Shown here: positions 11,901-22,474 of the stretch, piece after piece | Numbering within the stretch: position 1 is the stretch's first letter | Layout: each line of letters starts with the position of its first letter | NCBI GenBank assembly: GCA_030063045.1 | Contig: JAQSEB010000037.1 | Coordinates: 2,418,001 to 2,482,000 of the forward strand | DNA: 64,000 nucleotides | Reading direction: 5' to 3' | Source of the DNA: Pratylenchus scribneri | Taxonomy: Eukaryota > Nematoda > Chromadorea > Rhabditida > Pratylenchidae | The notes under the pieces: generated by a model | Seen by the model: only the letters and a program-made list of their open reading frames with translations | The model's database searches: none | Told to the model about the DNA's origin: nothing | Made by a program: the position numbers and the translations under genes

Positions 11901-12356
11901 TTTTCATTTTTAAAAAAATTAAAAAAAACCGAGAACTTTCAGAATACCTCATCAATATTTTTTGGTTATTTTCAGATTAATGGAAATTTTAAACTTTAAG
12001 CTTATTCTCTAATTTAAATAGGTCTGATGAGTGTATCAAAAAATTATTATTTACATGGGCTGGCACTGGCACTGGCAATTGAGGAGCATTATTTGGCCCC
12101 GGTCCTCCAATTGGTAAATGTTGACGCAAAATGTCCACAATTTCAGCCGTGTGCTTTTCTAAACGATCGCCGATGTTTTTTTCCAATTGGGTGAATTTTG
12201 TTGCCAAACCATTCACATCATTCTTCACCTCATTCAATTCCTTCTGGGAAATTTAGACATTTTAAACAATTTAAATTGCAAAATGAAAACCTTCAAATTT
12301 GTCAATTCAGCGCGACAATTGAAATTTTCATCAGCAGAATTACCCAACGGTTTATT
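5996..12356 (-). CDS. Coiled-coil + AAA-ATPase-like + PD-(D/E)XK nuclease-like protein, 5' partial
   Basis: Proposed exons, 5' to 3' on the minus strand: 12356-12291, 12243-12055, 11396-11293, 11015-10847, 10523-10459, 10414-10146, 10074-9882, 9456-9278, 8035-7737, 7188-6955, 6733-5996. All joins keep phase and give 834 residues plus stop; no start exon was found. Residues 1-85 are coiled-coil-like with a Pro-rich end. Then come a DKS strand, a P-loop (PKGVGKSC, near 167-174), a Walker-B-like VIVDDYD, YFGFTMDEFD, a YYNGY block and LFWQFLYSSGF, which is the order of AAA-ATPase_like (PF09820). The C-terminus has RPDISVKNDEVGMVIELKYE followed by a conserved Gln helix, as in PD-(D/E)XK_9 (PF08011). 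The two domains are often fused in bacteria. The substrate is unknown. The larger introns, one with a hAT MITE, show long residence in a eukaryotic genome. Confidence 0.82.
8128..8606. mobile_element. hAT-type MITE with 8-bp target duplication
   Basis: The 479-bp element begins CAGAGATGGTATCG and ends with the inverted relative CGATCCCATCCCTCTG. It is flanked on both sides by ATTCCCAT (8120-8127 and 8607-8614), a perfect 8-bp target site duplication as hAT transposases make. The interior is built from repeats of CGAAAATCGTAATTTCGGGG. It lies in the intron between the exons ending at 9278 and starting at 8035. No coding capacity. Confidence 0.9.
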
Positions 12357-13080
12357 CTATAAAATATAAATGTATAAATAATTATGAAAATTAATATTTA
12401 GTTAATTAAAAATCCCATTTATTTGTATTTTCTATATACACGGTTTTAGAAACTGTTTTCACTGTTTAGGCCTAGCATTCATTATAAATTTTTATACTAT
12501 ATTGGATTCATTTTTTTCATATAAATTTATTTGGATTGGATTGAAAATTGAAATTATTAGAGTTAAGCATTAATGTGCAATCAGCTCACGTAATGCCAAC
12601 TTTTACCACAAAAATGCATAGGAAGGACCGAAGATAATTTTCTAAAATCTTTTATTGACCAAAACACAGCTTAATCAATGCAACTAGACCAGCCGAAAGT
12701 ATTGGCATAAATATAATTATTAGACAATTGAAAATTTCTTATATTTTAACTGAAAATTTTTTTCATCTTGATTAAGGTTTTTATTTCTAAAACCAATAAT
12801 TTGGGGTCAAAATTAAAGAAAAATGATATTAATGGATGCAACTCAATTCTTGACTGGTTGCAATGAATGATATATTTGAATAAATACAATTTTTCATCAA
12901 AATGCCCTTGACCTCTCTTTGCATATTCATGGTAAATTTTAGCATTATCTTAACAAGATGCTGGATATATCAAAATTCCGAGCACAAAATCGTACCCAGC
13001 ACATAAAATTACCCTTAAAATTGTTTTTTTTTCCATTTTTTAAAACAAAATCCAGCTTGGGTACAATTCTTCATACAGTA
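12357..13080. other. Intergenic or 5' region of the AAA/nuclease gene
   Basis: The missing first exon of the AAA/nuclease gene could lie here or beyond the LTR element. No exon with convincing content was found. A phrase like CCTTGACCTCTCTTTGCAT (near 12905) resembles text near 8793 and 8955, suggesting a dispersed repeat. Confidence 0.4.
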
Positions 13081-13085
13081 TTTGC

Positions 13086-13540
13086 TGTCAAATTTGAGAG
13101 AGTTGGCCTTTGCAATGGTTTTAATGGGTTTTCCCAAATACACAAAATTCCCTCGAATTGCACTCCAATTATATCCAAAATTATCCAAAATGATGAGCAA
13201 TAAATTTATTGAAATAAATTGAAAATGTGAAGCATAAAATTAAAATGTGAATAACAAAAATTGTTGAAGTTGATTGTGTGGTTGAAAGTTATGTCAATAT
13301 GAGAATGAATATGGGGGAATTGAAGATGTCCTTATCTTTCATTCTCATCGCCACAAACGGCGGAATTATCTGTGAGAAAATGAATTGACGGTTCCGCCTC
13401 AAACAGCAAATGTGTTCTTTGAGCATAAAAAATGTGAAAATAAAATAAATAAAATGTAAAATAAAATAAATAAAAATGGAAAATAAATATAAATAAAATC
13501 ATCAAAAAACATCAAAACATCTTCTCGCTCATTCGCGACA
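13086..13540 (-). repeat. 3' LTR
   Basis: 455 bp, matching 17548-18002 along its whole length as far as can be read by eye. On the minus strand it begins TGTCGCGAATGAGCG and ends AAATTTGACA. Confidence 0.92.
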
Positions 13541-13550
13541 CTCCCCATTT
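13541..13550 (-). promoter_or_regulatory. Polypurine tract
   Basis: AAATGGGGAG on the minus strand, directly against the 3' LTR. This is the expected primer for plus-strand DNA synthesis in LTR elements. Confidence 0.75.
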
Positions 13551-13593
13551 GAAACGTTTCCCTTCGGCACATTTGTTGTTGTAGATCATTCGC

Positions 13594-14487
13594 TCACATC
13601 ATCAGAGGAATCTGTGGATGAGCATGAACTGGACTCGTCACAATCATTTGAGGAATCATCGCCGCTATCTGTCGGAGAACAACGAACTGTTCATTCATTA
13701 TTTTCATTTTCCATTTGAATATTTTGACTGCCTTTCTAACGGCTTCTATTTCACCAATTAAACGCTTTTTCTCTTTAACTAATGGGCTTAATTTTGCTAA
13801 CCAACTAGTCGCAATTTTAGACAAAAATTCAAGCATTTTATTTCGTTTCCAAATAATTAGTAACTCAAACGTTTTCATTGAAATTTTCGAACATTTTATT
13901 TCGAATCCAACAAAATAATAACTCAAACGTTGTCCTTGAACTTTTGAATTAATTTTAACAAAATTTTTGGATTCTATTTCAATTTCATAGAATACCTCCC
14001 CACTTAATTTAATTAAGCTCAAATACTTCTCAAAATAATTCGTCTTCGATTGTTGAAGACTTTGAGTCTCTATTTTCAGTGGTTCAAACACAATTTTTAT
14101 ATGTGGATCAATCAAACTTGATTTATTAATGTAAACAATCTTTACAGAAACCTTTTTTATTACGAATTGGATAAAATTATGAGAGACTAACCCCAATTTA
14201 GGCTTTTTATCAAAATTTTGCTCTTTTTTGAAAGTGGTTGTACAAACACAATATCCCAAAATTAACTCGAAAAATTGTTCACAAACTAACAATTTTGGAT
14301 GCCCAATGGCTAATATATTCCAATTTTTGTAAATGGTTGGACAAGCCCAATTTAAATCACAAAATTGTTCCCCAACTAACAATTTTAATTTCTTAATGGC
14401 TAATTTATTCAAATTTTTGAAAGTGGATGGGCAACCCCAATGACTCAAAATTAAGTCAAATTTTTCACAAACGAATAAAAAACTGAG
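13594..14487 (-). CDS. Second retroelement ORF, unknown function
   Basis: Open frame from 14487 to the stop at 13594, overlapping the end of the Gag-like ORF by about 37 bases in the -1 frame. No ATG lies near its start; the first plausible codon is TTG, so translation would need a -1 frameshift or internal initiation. The N-terminal third has three diverged repeats of about 35 residues with the pattern KNxNxLAIxxxKLLVxEQF, mirrored in the DNA at about 14225-14470. The C-terminal part is Lys-rich and probably coiled coil. There are no reverse transcriptase, integrase or protease motifs, and no clear membrane segment as in an env-like protein. I do not recognise a family. Confidence 0.5.
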   Translation of the reverse strand, partial: LSFLFVCEKFDLILSHWGCPSTFKNLNKLAIKKLKLLVGEQFCDLNWACPTIYKNWNILAIGHPKLLVCEQFFELILGYCVCTTTFKKEQNFDKKPKLGLVSHNFIQFVIKKVSVKIVYINKSSLIDPHIKIVFEPLKIETQSLQQSKTNYFEKYLSLIKLSGEVFYEIEIESKNFVKINSKVQGQRLSYYFVGFEIKCSKISMKTFELLIIWKRNKMLEFLSKIATSWLAKLSPLVKEKKRLIGEIEAVRKAVKIFKWKMKIMNEQFVVLRQIAAMIPQMIVTSPVHAHPQIPLMM

Positions 14488-17351
14488 TCATCATATTCCT
14501 CTTCCGATTCCTCCGTTGGCCCATTTGAATCGTCCGATTCATTTGTTGGCACATTTGCATCATTGTATTCTTTCAATTCATCCGTTGGCCCATTCGAATC
14601 ATTGCCTTTGTCCGGTTCATCCATTGGCCCATTTGAATCATTGCCTTTTTCCGGTTCATCCATTGGCCCATTTGCAGCATTGCCAATGTTCGATTCATCT
14701 AAAATAATTTTATAGGGATAACTCGCACTCGAACGTGCTTTGATTTTTAAGAAATTTGTAAATTTCGGACTTTTCCACATTTTTAATTCATTTGGCCTAA
14801 CCCAATTATTATAAATTGATTTGCCATTAATTCTTTTTCGAATTAATTCATTATTACTAATCGAATTTATATGCTCAAATTCGAATTTATTTGTCCAAGT
14901 TTTGTTGGATTTTGTCGCCCTTGAGTTGCTCATTATCTTCAAAGCCTTTTTTAAACATAAAGCAAACGGTTCAATTTTTGATACGAACTCTTTTTCGTAT
15001 TTAAAACTTTTCTCAATCGAATTATTTCTTTTATATTTAATTTGTCTAACCGGATTGTCTATTATATTTGCTATTCCACAAACGAAATTTACTAATTTTT
15101 CCTCTAAAAATTTACAAAATTTGCCAAATAATTTGGGTATTATCTGCACCAACGCATGACGTTTCCTGTTTATCAAAATTCTCTCATCCAAATAATTTGG
15201 CCTTTTAATTAATTCTTGGATTTCTTCTAAACTGACACCAAAAGCCATATCTCTTTCATCTCTTTTCTCATCATTTTTATCCAAATTTTTCATGTTTTCT
15301 TCACTAACGAGGTTCTCAAATTTATTATTTAGATTTAAACCTTTAATATTCATCTTGGCAAATTGGTCTGTCAAAGCGGCTTCTTCCACCAACTCCTCTC
15401 TCTGCTGATCACCCAAATTTTCATTTCCAACTTCGAACGTTGGTTGGTCATTTTGAGCCACCGAATGCTGCCCATATTGTTGATTTTTTGGCCCATTCAT
15501 TGTTCGAAATGGCTGAAGATTTTCTCTTCCACGAAGCCTTTGTCTAGCCAAAATTCGCCTATTTTCATTATATTGCCGCTGTTCCAAATTTACTCCAAAT
15601 TCTTGGATTTTATTCAAAAAGATGTTATGATTTGAAGGTGTTTCCAACAACAAAATATTTGAAAATGTTCTCAACTCATGGTCGTTTATTATTCTCTCCG
15701 GAAGAACAAAAATACAGAGTTTTTGTCTTGCAAACAGACGTTGAACTTTTTGCAGCATTGGAATTATTAGCTGAATTGATGGTCTTTTTGGCCAGATAAT
15801 CAAATTTTCCACTGTGTTGCCTATTATTATTTGTTGACCAAATAAGTTGTTCCATAAATTTGGTTGGAATACTGAGCTGCGAATCTCCATTTGATGTAAA
15901 ATGGCTCGTAATTGGGTTGGCTGATCATCGGTTATTATTACTAATTTGGAACGAGCCTCGAACGGCGCCCAATCTGGATATTGTTGTTGTGGAAGCATAT
16001 CTGTAAATTTATTAGCAACTTTATCCCCGAACGGATTATAGAATTTTGTCGGCCATTTTTTCATTCTATTATTTCCCACATTTCGTTGGCAAACTAACGC
16101 CATGTTATTAATTTTATTGCTCGGCGAACCAATTGAGTTTAATCCCAAACCATTAATTTTCTCTGCGGTTTTATTAATAATTTGGACTTTTTTGTAATTC
16201 ATTTTTCCGGGATCGAAGGGTTTTGGCCATAATCGTTCTGGCTTTTCGGAAAATTTCTGTCCAAATTTTGTCTCATTAATTTCTTTTGGTGCTTTGGATT
16301 GGGAACCACTAACGGCTATTTGGTTTGACCAAAAGAACTTTCTAATTTTATCCTTTAATCCCTGCCTATTGGCTTTCTCTCTAACGAGACTTTTCGAATT
16401 TGGTTGAATAATTGTTTCTACTAGGCTGTGATTTGGATTATCCTTTCTATTCAAACTAGAATCAGGATAGCTTTTTGCTTGAAATTTTAGATTAGTTGGA
16501 ATTTTATTGCATTTTTGATCCAGTAATTGTTTTGTTTTGACAATTTGGATTGTCAAATTCGCTTTAAATTTAATTTTGGGAGCTTTTAGCACCAAACTGC
16601 ACATTTCGGAATTATCAGCCTTTTGGAATTTTATTTCTGAATTGATATTGGTCGAACCCAAATAATTAGGACTTAACGTCTTAAACCATTTTCCGTCGTT
16701 TTCGAACATTTTTAAGAGAAAATCAATCACAATATCATAGCCATCTTCTGTTCTATCTACCCATTCTAAGATAGGTTGGGCTGAATCTTCAAAACTTTTC
16801 TCTAAAAGTTCAAATTTTTCTAATTGGGTTAAATCATTATTTTTGTGCACTAACGCATTAAACATTTCCCAGAATGTAATCCAATCTTCTTTAAAACCAG
16901 AAAAAGTCCTGAGCTTGATTTTGGTTCTTTCTGCCCTTTGTTTTGCTAATTTTTCCTCTGATTCCATTTTTCCAAACAAAGTCAAATATTCTTTATCCAT
17001 TTTGGTTTCTAACATTTCAATCCATTTTCCCCAAACGGTGATTTTTTCGGACAAAAATTTGAGATGTTCAGGTATTTTTAATTGATTTGAGCATTCTTCG
17101 AACGAATTTTTAATTTGTTCCCTTTGATCTTTTGGCGCTTTTCTAGCATATTCATTTGCATCCCATTGTATACCCAAAATTTTTTGCTCTAACGCAATTA
17201 GTTCATCGCGATGCTTTTTGGCTCGAAAATGTTGGCGATTAATTTGGTTTTGGGACGTTAGAGAATTTAGATTTTCAGAATTTCCCTTTTCTAACAAAAT
17301 TTTCGCTCGAAAGGCGCATGTTCGAATTTTTTCCTTGTTAATAAAACTCAT
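14451..17351 (-). CDS. Gag-like protein of BEL/Pao-type retroelement
   Basis: 966 residues from the ATG at 17351; the frame extends a little upstream without an ATG. Residues about 100-220 carry the DUF1759 / Pao Gag pattern: LRTFSGFKEDWITFWEMF, then LTQLEKFELLEKSFEDSA and a conserved helix. The N-terminus is rich in charged helices. No CCHC zinc knuckle and no DTG/DSG protease signature is visible. A middle region alternates hydrophobic strands and helices (LVIITDDQP..., IIIGNT..., LCIFVLPERI) and may be a folded alpha/beta domain of unknown type. Near the C-terminus are four or five Asn/Gly/Pro/acidic repeats of about 17 residues. The intact long frame fits the young LTRs. Confidence 0.82.
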   Translation of the reverse strand: MSFINKEKIRTCAFRAKILLEKGNSENLNSLTSQNQINRQHFRAKKHRDELIALEQKILGIQWDANEYARKAPKDQREQIKNSFEECSNQLKIPEHLKFLSEKITVWGKWIEMLETKMDKEYLTLFGKMESEEKLAKQRAERTKIKLRTFSGFKEDWITFWEMFNALVHKNNDLTQLEKFELLEKSFEDSAQPILEWVDRTEDGYDIVIDFLLKMFENDGKWFKTLSPNYLGSTNINSEIKFQKADNSEMCSLVLKAPKIKFKANLTIQIVKTKQLLDQKCNKIPTNLKFQAKSYPDSSLNRKDNPNHSLVETIIQPNSKSLVREKANRQGLKDKIRKFFWSNQIAVSGSQSKAPKEINETKFGQKFSEKPERLWPKPFDPGKMNYKKVQIINKTAEKINGLGLNSIGSPSNKINNMALVCQRNVGNNRMKKWPTKFYNPFGDKVANKFTDMLPQQQYPDWAPFEARSKLVIITDDQPTQLRAILHQMEIRSSVFQPNLWNNLFGQQIIIGNTVENLIIWPKRPSIQLIIPMLQKVQRLFARQKLCIFVLPERIINDHELRTFSNILLLETPSNHNIFLNKIQEFGVNLEQRQYNENRRILARQRLRGRENLQPFRTMNGPKNQQYGQHSVAQNDQPTFEVGNENLGDQQREELVEEAALTDQFAKMNIKGLNLNNKFENLVSEENMKNLDKNDEKRDERDMAFGVSLEEIQELIKRPNYLDERILINRKRHALVQIIPKLFGKFCKFLEEKLVNFVCGIANIIDNPVRQIKYKRNNSIEKSFKYEKEFVSKIEPFALCLKKALKIMSNSRATKSNKTWTNKFEFEHINSISNNELIRKRINGKSIYNNWVRPNELKMWKSPKFTNFLKIKARSSASYPYKIILDESNIGNAANGPMDEPEKGNDSNGPMDEPDKGNDSNGPTDELKEYNDANVPTNESDDSNGPTEESEEEYDDSVFYSFVKNLT
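14457..14463 (-). promoter_or_regulatory. Candidate -1 ribosomal slippery site
   Basis: The heptamer A_AAT_TTG (X XXY YYZ in the Gag frame, minus strand) ends one codon before the Gag-like stop at 14453-14451, inside the ORF overlap. A -1 slip here enters the second ORF. Whether a downstream RNA structure exists was not computed. Confidence 0.45.
14516..14707 (-). repeat. Coding tandem repeat in Gag C-terminus
   Basis: About 51-bp units encode repeats of the pattern GNDSNGPMDEPDK. The unit number is four to five with decay toward the C-terminus. The repeats keep frame, so they are part of the protein. Confidence 0.75.
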
Positions 17352-17530
17352 CCAAAAATTTAATTTGTTCCTTAACAAACTAAGGAATTTGAATTTTATC
17401 CAACTAAAATTTCTATAAATTTAATTTTTTCAAACCAAGAAATTTTTGACCCTTAACAAACTAAGGATCCTCCCACTTTAATTAAAAAAGTAAAATGAAA
17501 ACCCACTTTATCAAGCCAACTAACTGGTTC

Positions 17531-17545
17531 CGGTCCGAGTCGCCA
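17531..17545 (-). promoter_or_regulatory. Primer-binding site
   Basis: TGGCGACTCGGACCG on the minus strand, two bases from the 5' LTR. The TGG matches the CCA end of a tRNA, and the next bases fit a tRNA ending GTCGCCA, as some tRNA-Arg do. The exact primer is inference. Confidence 0.65.
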
Positions 17546-17547
17546 CT

Positions 17548-18002
17548 TGTCAAATTTGAGAGAGTTGGCCTTTGCAATGGTTTTAATGGGTTTTCCCAAA
17601 TACACAAAATTCCCTCGAATTGCACTCCAATTATATCCAAAATTATCCAAAATGATGAGCAATAAATTTATTGAAATAAATTGAAAATGTGAAGCATAAA
17701 ATTAAAATGTGAATAACAAAAATTGTTGAAGTTGATTGTGTGGTTGAAAGTTATGTCAATATGAGAATGAATATGGGGGAATTGAAGATGTCCTTATCTT
17801 TCATTCTCATCGCCACAAACGGCGGAATTATCTGTGAGAAAATGAATTGACGGTTCCGCCTCAAACAGCAAATGTGTTCTTTGAGCATAAAAAATGTGAA
17901 AATAAAATAAATAAAATGTAAAATAAAATAAATAAAAATGGAAAATAAATATAAATAAAATCATCAAAAAACATCAAAACATCTTCTCGCTCATTCGCGA
18001 CA
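17548..18002 (-). repeat. 5' LTR
   Basis: 455 bp, matching the 3' LTR. Promoter and poly(A) signals must lie here, but none was assigned with confidence. Confidence 0.92.
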
Positions 18003-18007
18003 TTTGC

Positions 18008-21000
18008 CCTTGAACTAAACCATAAAATTAAGGCGTCTTTTATTATTTATAATGAGTTTATTTTCCAAAAAAAATGTCCCATTTCTAAACATTTATTATG
18101 ATTGTAAGGAGTAAATGGACCCTTGATCAATTCCATTTCATTCTAGATGCCTTGACTATATGATGTTTAGATATTTAAAATAAATCAAAATTTGACCTTC
18201 CTCAACACGACATCTGTTTCGCTCATTTGTCCTAGGCAATTGATGTTGATGTGATGTCGCAAGAAGAATGTAATAATTTTCAAAATAAAACGCGATTAAA
18301 TTTTCTGAATTTATTTATAATTTTAATTAATTTTTAGATATTATAAATTAATAAGTAGATTTTGAATTGATTGAATAAAAAGAAAATGTGTAACTATATT
18401 AAAAAATTTAAAATTTTTTAATAATTCAAGTGGGACTGGGATGAATTTTTTTAAGTTTCGGCTTGTTTTGTAAATTTTGGTCCCATATTCCGCGCTTGCA
18501 TTGGCCTTTCAAGTTTCAATCGTGATGATAAAACAGGGAAATAGATTTTGGGCCGTTATGAAGCAATATGGATGGGAAAAATGCGGTAAAGTGATGGTGA
18601 CTGGGGACAAAAAAAAAGAAAAAACCTAAGGCAAAAGTTGACCATCAAAAGAATATGGAGTGGGAAACGAAGGGCAAGGAATGGATTGGGTAGTGAGACA
18701 GTGAATTAATCGATAAATTCCATCCGTATTGCTGCTGGCCAATGATTCAAAAATGGGGCGAAATGGAATTGTAATGTGTATGTGAAAGTTCAAAAAATTC
18801 ATCATTGGCTATTAAAAATTATATTTGGATTTATGCAATTAAAGCATAAATTTGATGTGGATTAAGGTCTCTGCTGATTAATTGGAGATGGGGAATATGT
18901 GGGCTCTGATTGATGAGGGGAAAATAAAAATTAGAATTAAATAAATATTTTATATAATAAATTACTTAAAATGTAATAAGAAAATACTACAAAAAGTGGA
19001 TTTTTTAAATATGGCCTAATTTTTATTTTTTGCGGATATTTTACCAAATAAAAGAGCCGTCAAGAAAATTTATTTATTAAAATTTAAATGGATGTTAGAA
19101 ATTCTGCTATTCTAAACAATGAGGATGGCCAATTCCAAGTTGTATTCTACTCGAGAATATTTGAAATATTTTAATGTGGATATTTCCGAGTATTGCGAGA
19201 TTGGGTGTGTTTTAATGTTTTGAATAGTTAAAAGATAAAAACCAAAGAGAATTGTCCCTAAATTTTTTTATCTACCCTTTCCCTTTTTGGTGAAATTTTT
19301 TACATCGTCATATAATAGTTCAATCGACACAGTTGAGTATAATTGAATGGTACTATTTTTATAAGGTAATATTACAATCTGACTGTTGGTCAAGTTAATA
19401 TCTATATATCTTACCAAGTTAAATATTTCTTTTAATCATAACTTGTCAATATATAATATACCTTAATATTACCTTATAATAACATTCAATCCTGCTTAAC
19501 GAGCCGCCTCTATTGAGTATGGCTATAGAAATAACATAATGAAAATTGGCCATTTAGATTGGAGCGAGCATTAAAAAATAATTTGAAGTAAAATTCAATT
19601 TAAAAATTCAATTTCCAATTATCATCAATCCATTGTCCCAGAATTCGTTTCCATTTGAAAATAACAATCTTGATTTGATTTCCCCATAGGCAATTTCTCA
19701 AGCATAATTCCATCATTCATTTATAACCTAAAATTGCCCGACGTCCAAACCAAGCGTAATGCGCAACCCCAACCCCAATGCATTTTGTTCATGAAAATGA
19801 AAAGGACGCCAATACCATGAATATATTTATATAAGAGAAGGAGACAAATTTGAAATTTCTCTTTGTATTGTAATTGTACGCTAAATTTTCGATTATGCAG
19901 AGAACAAATATACCAAACTCATGCTCACTCAAACCTCAAACCTCAAATAATATTAATTTCCAAATTAATTCCTTTGAATATTTAAAATTATTTTAGAATT
20001 ATATGTAAAAAATAAATCATCAAAGTTTTTAATCATAATTTATGCTTTTCGTTGGGCAAATTTGAAAGCTTTTATAATATAAAAAAAGATGTTTAAAAAT
20101 TGAAGAATAATTTATAGAATGAATAAAATAATATATAAAATAGTCAAGCACACTAAAATAATGAAGACAACAAAACAATTCATTCGCTATTCTCTGCCGA
20201 AATATAGTATTTTTCCATCAGAAAAACGATTTTATGTATTTCCATTTCATGGGGGTTTGTTTACATTTTTAATTTAAAATGAATTTACAATATAATTTGT
20301 CGAATAAGCACAAAAATGATTGAAAAGAATATCGAAAATCTAAATCTCTAATGTGTAAATAATTATATTGATTTGAGAGTTTATCCAATTCAAAAATTAT
20401 TTATCAATAAATAAAAATTCAAGTTAAATTTAATAATTATTAAAACGTTTAAAAATAATTTAGTTTAAAATTTTTTAAATCGATTTTTATTTTTAGTTTA
20501 AAACTGAATTAGAATTGGTTATTAAACCCAAGTCAAAAAAAATCTCGGTGAGATCTATTGATACAAATCATTGAACTAATTTATTATCTTTGTTTTCAAT
20601 AGTCTTTTCGTCGATATAGTTTTTTCGGAAAGTTAAGTTATTTTTTGATAAGTTTTGCTTCTTTTGTAATCTTAGTTTTTGAGAAAAAAAATGATCATTT
20701 ATTTATTCAGTTTGGGTGGGCCTAATGGGGACCTTTCACTTTTTCCCATGAAAAACATAAAATTGAATAAATACCACAATTAATGTATGCTACAAATAAT
20801 TAATTTTCTATTATTTTTAGTCGTTGATCTTCCCTGCGTTTTTGCCAAATTTATTACTATTTTTGCCCAATTTGCTTTGTATTGTTCAATGTGCCAGAAT
20901 TGCTGGGATGCTCTTACAACAATTTTTTCTTTCCAATTTTAATGGGCTTTTGTTCCAATTTCTTCCCTCCTTTTTTCTTATGTGTCTGGGACGATACGAT

Positions 21001-21489
21001 AAAACAATAAAATTTATAAAAAATTATGAGCAAAAATGATGGTCGACATTAAAAGAAAAAAAATAAATTAAATATTTTGCTATATTTTATAATTATTTAT
21101 TTTAAATTAGATTATCAAAATCCATCCATTTTGAAGCTTTTTAAAGCTTATTAACCTAAAAATGAATCCGCAAGTACGAGGACGAGTACGAAAAAATTGC
21201 CAAATCACATCACTGGTTTCCGGGTTCAATTGCGAAGGGCGATAATTAAAAACCTCAAGTGCCACTTGGAAAGTTCGTTCACTTGGGACGCTTGTTGCTT
21301 GAACACAGGACTCTCATTAAAAAATTTTTAAATTAAGACAAATTACATCAAAAAATAAGATTTTGTAGTCAAAAATAAAATGTTTACAAAAGTGCTTTAA
21401 AATAATTTAAAATCGATTTAGTCATATACAAAATTATTTAAATATCATTTTTTTTATTTCCTATAATATATTTTGGCTTTAATTTTTAC
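18008..21489. other. Long AT-rich intergenic region
   Basis: No exon is supported on either strand. About 19290-19520 is a degenerate relative of the foldback element at 27649-28142 (shared ATTTTTATAAGGTAATATT and inverted ends). About 20712-20760 matches one half of the MITE at 35385-35588 (GGGGACCTTTCACTTTTTCC). A frame at 20824-21039 is Phe/Leu-rich with no domain and is not called. Confidence 0.5.
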
Positions 21490-21642
21490 TATACCTCGGC
21501 TACATAAAAAACGCAAATTTTTTGCAGCAAAAAAGATAATGGAAAAAGAGGAGGGCATTTGCTGCATTGCAGAATGCAAAATTGGGTGGCTATAAAAAAT
21601 GCGTTTTCTGCAAAAAATAGACGCATTTGCAGAAAATTGGAA

Positions 21643-22474
21643 ATGATCGGCGGGCCCGTAGTAAATGAACTTTGGTAATTTAACTAGAGCTTTCTATCAA
21701 TGGTTGGATTACCAGTGGTAGTCCTACCAATGATCTCTGGTAAGTTTAGTAAATGAGAAAAGTAGCTTTACCAGCGTTTCTTACCAGAGCTTCCTTTGAT
21801 ATTCCTACCAGGCTTCTTACCAGGGTTTTTTAATTAAATTTTGAAAATTCAAAACTTATTAAGTAATTTTTTCTTTAATTTGATTTTCAGATATATTATT
21901 CAGTAAATTTTTCTCTATCGAATGACCTAAAATTCATTTCATAAAAATCAAATATAAATTATTTAGCTTTTACTCGTTTTTCTCTTAGCAAAATATTTTA
22001 AAAAATTTTAAATAAAGCTAAAAATAGTTTAAAAATATTTTACGATAGTTAAAATAATTTGGCATAGAAAAAAAAGTGAAATTTTTATTTAAAATGATTT
22101 TAAAAATAGAAATTGAAGACTTTTTCGCTCAAATTTTATATCATTCGATAGAGGAGAGTCTCTTCTACAATATACTTTTGAGTTCATATTTTTAGAAAAT
22201 TTTCTGAATTTTTTATGAATTTTTTTCTAAGCTCTGGTAGCCTAGCTACCAGGGTTTTTCTGCAACAAAGGAAAACGCTGGTAGGATGATCATTGGTGAG
22301 TTTCATTTACTAAGCCTAGTTTCCTTTACCAGCATTTGCTGGTAACCTAACCAGTGATACGCTGGTAAAAGCTATGGTAATCTCATTTACTATAAGCTCT
22401 GGTTAATTGACCAATGATACGCTGGTAATTACCAGCGACCAGAGTTCATTTACTACCCACCCGGCCGATCATTT
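21643..22474. mobile_element. Nested inverted-repeat element with ACCAGCG repeats
   Basis: Left end ATGATCGGCGGGCCCGTAGT and right end with TACCCACCCGGCCGATCAT are inverted relatives; both continue into AGTAAATGAAC and CTGGTAA-type repeats. It sits inside the larger element at 21494-23297, so it inserted later or was captured. Confidence 0.7.

Larger units (their letters stand above)
13086..18002 (-). mobile_element. LTR retrotransposon, BEL/Pao-like Gag, no recognisable pol
   Basis: A 4,917-bp element in minus orientation. LTRs at 17548-18002 (5') and 13086-13540 (3') are both 455 bp and look identical on reading, so insertion is recent. Termini are TGTC...GACA. The 5-bp target duplication TTTGC is at 13081-13085 and 18003-18007. 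A primer-binding site (TGGCGACTCGGACCGG on the minus strand) starts two bases inside the 5' LTR, and a polypurine tract AAATGGGGAG abuts the 3' LTR. The interior has a long Gag-like ORF and a shorter overlapping ORF. No protease, reverse transcriptase, RNase H or integrase motif was found, so it is probably mobilised in trans by a complete relative. Confidence 0.92.

Noticed and set aside
14516..17418. Plus-strand frames inside the LTR element
   Set aside because: They are shadows of the long minus-strand Gag-like ORF; their His/Pro and Leu/Phe-rich content mirrors its codons.
20824..21039. Phe/Leu-rich 71-codon frame
   Set aside because: No domain, no splice partners and AT-rich codon use typical of chance frames in this DNA.
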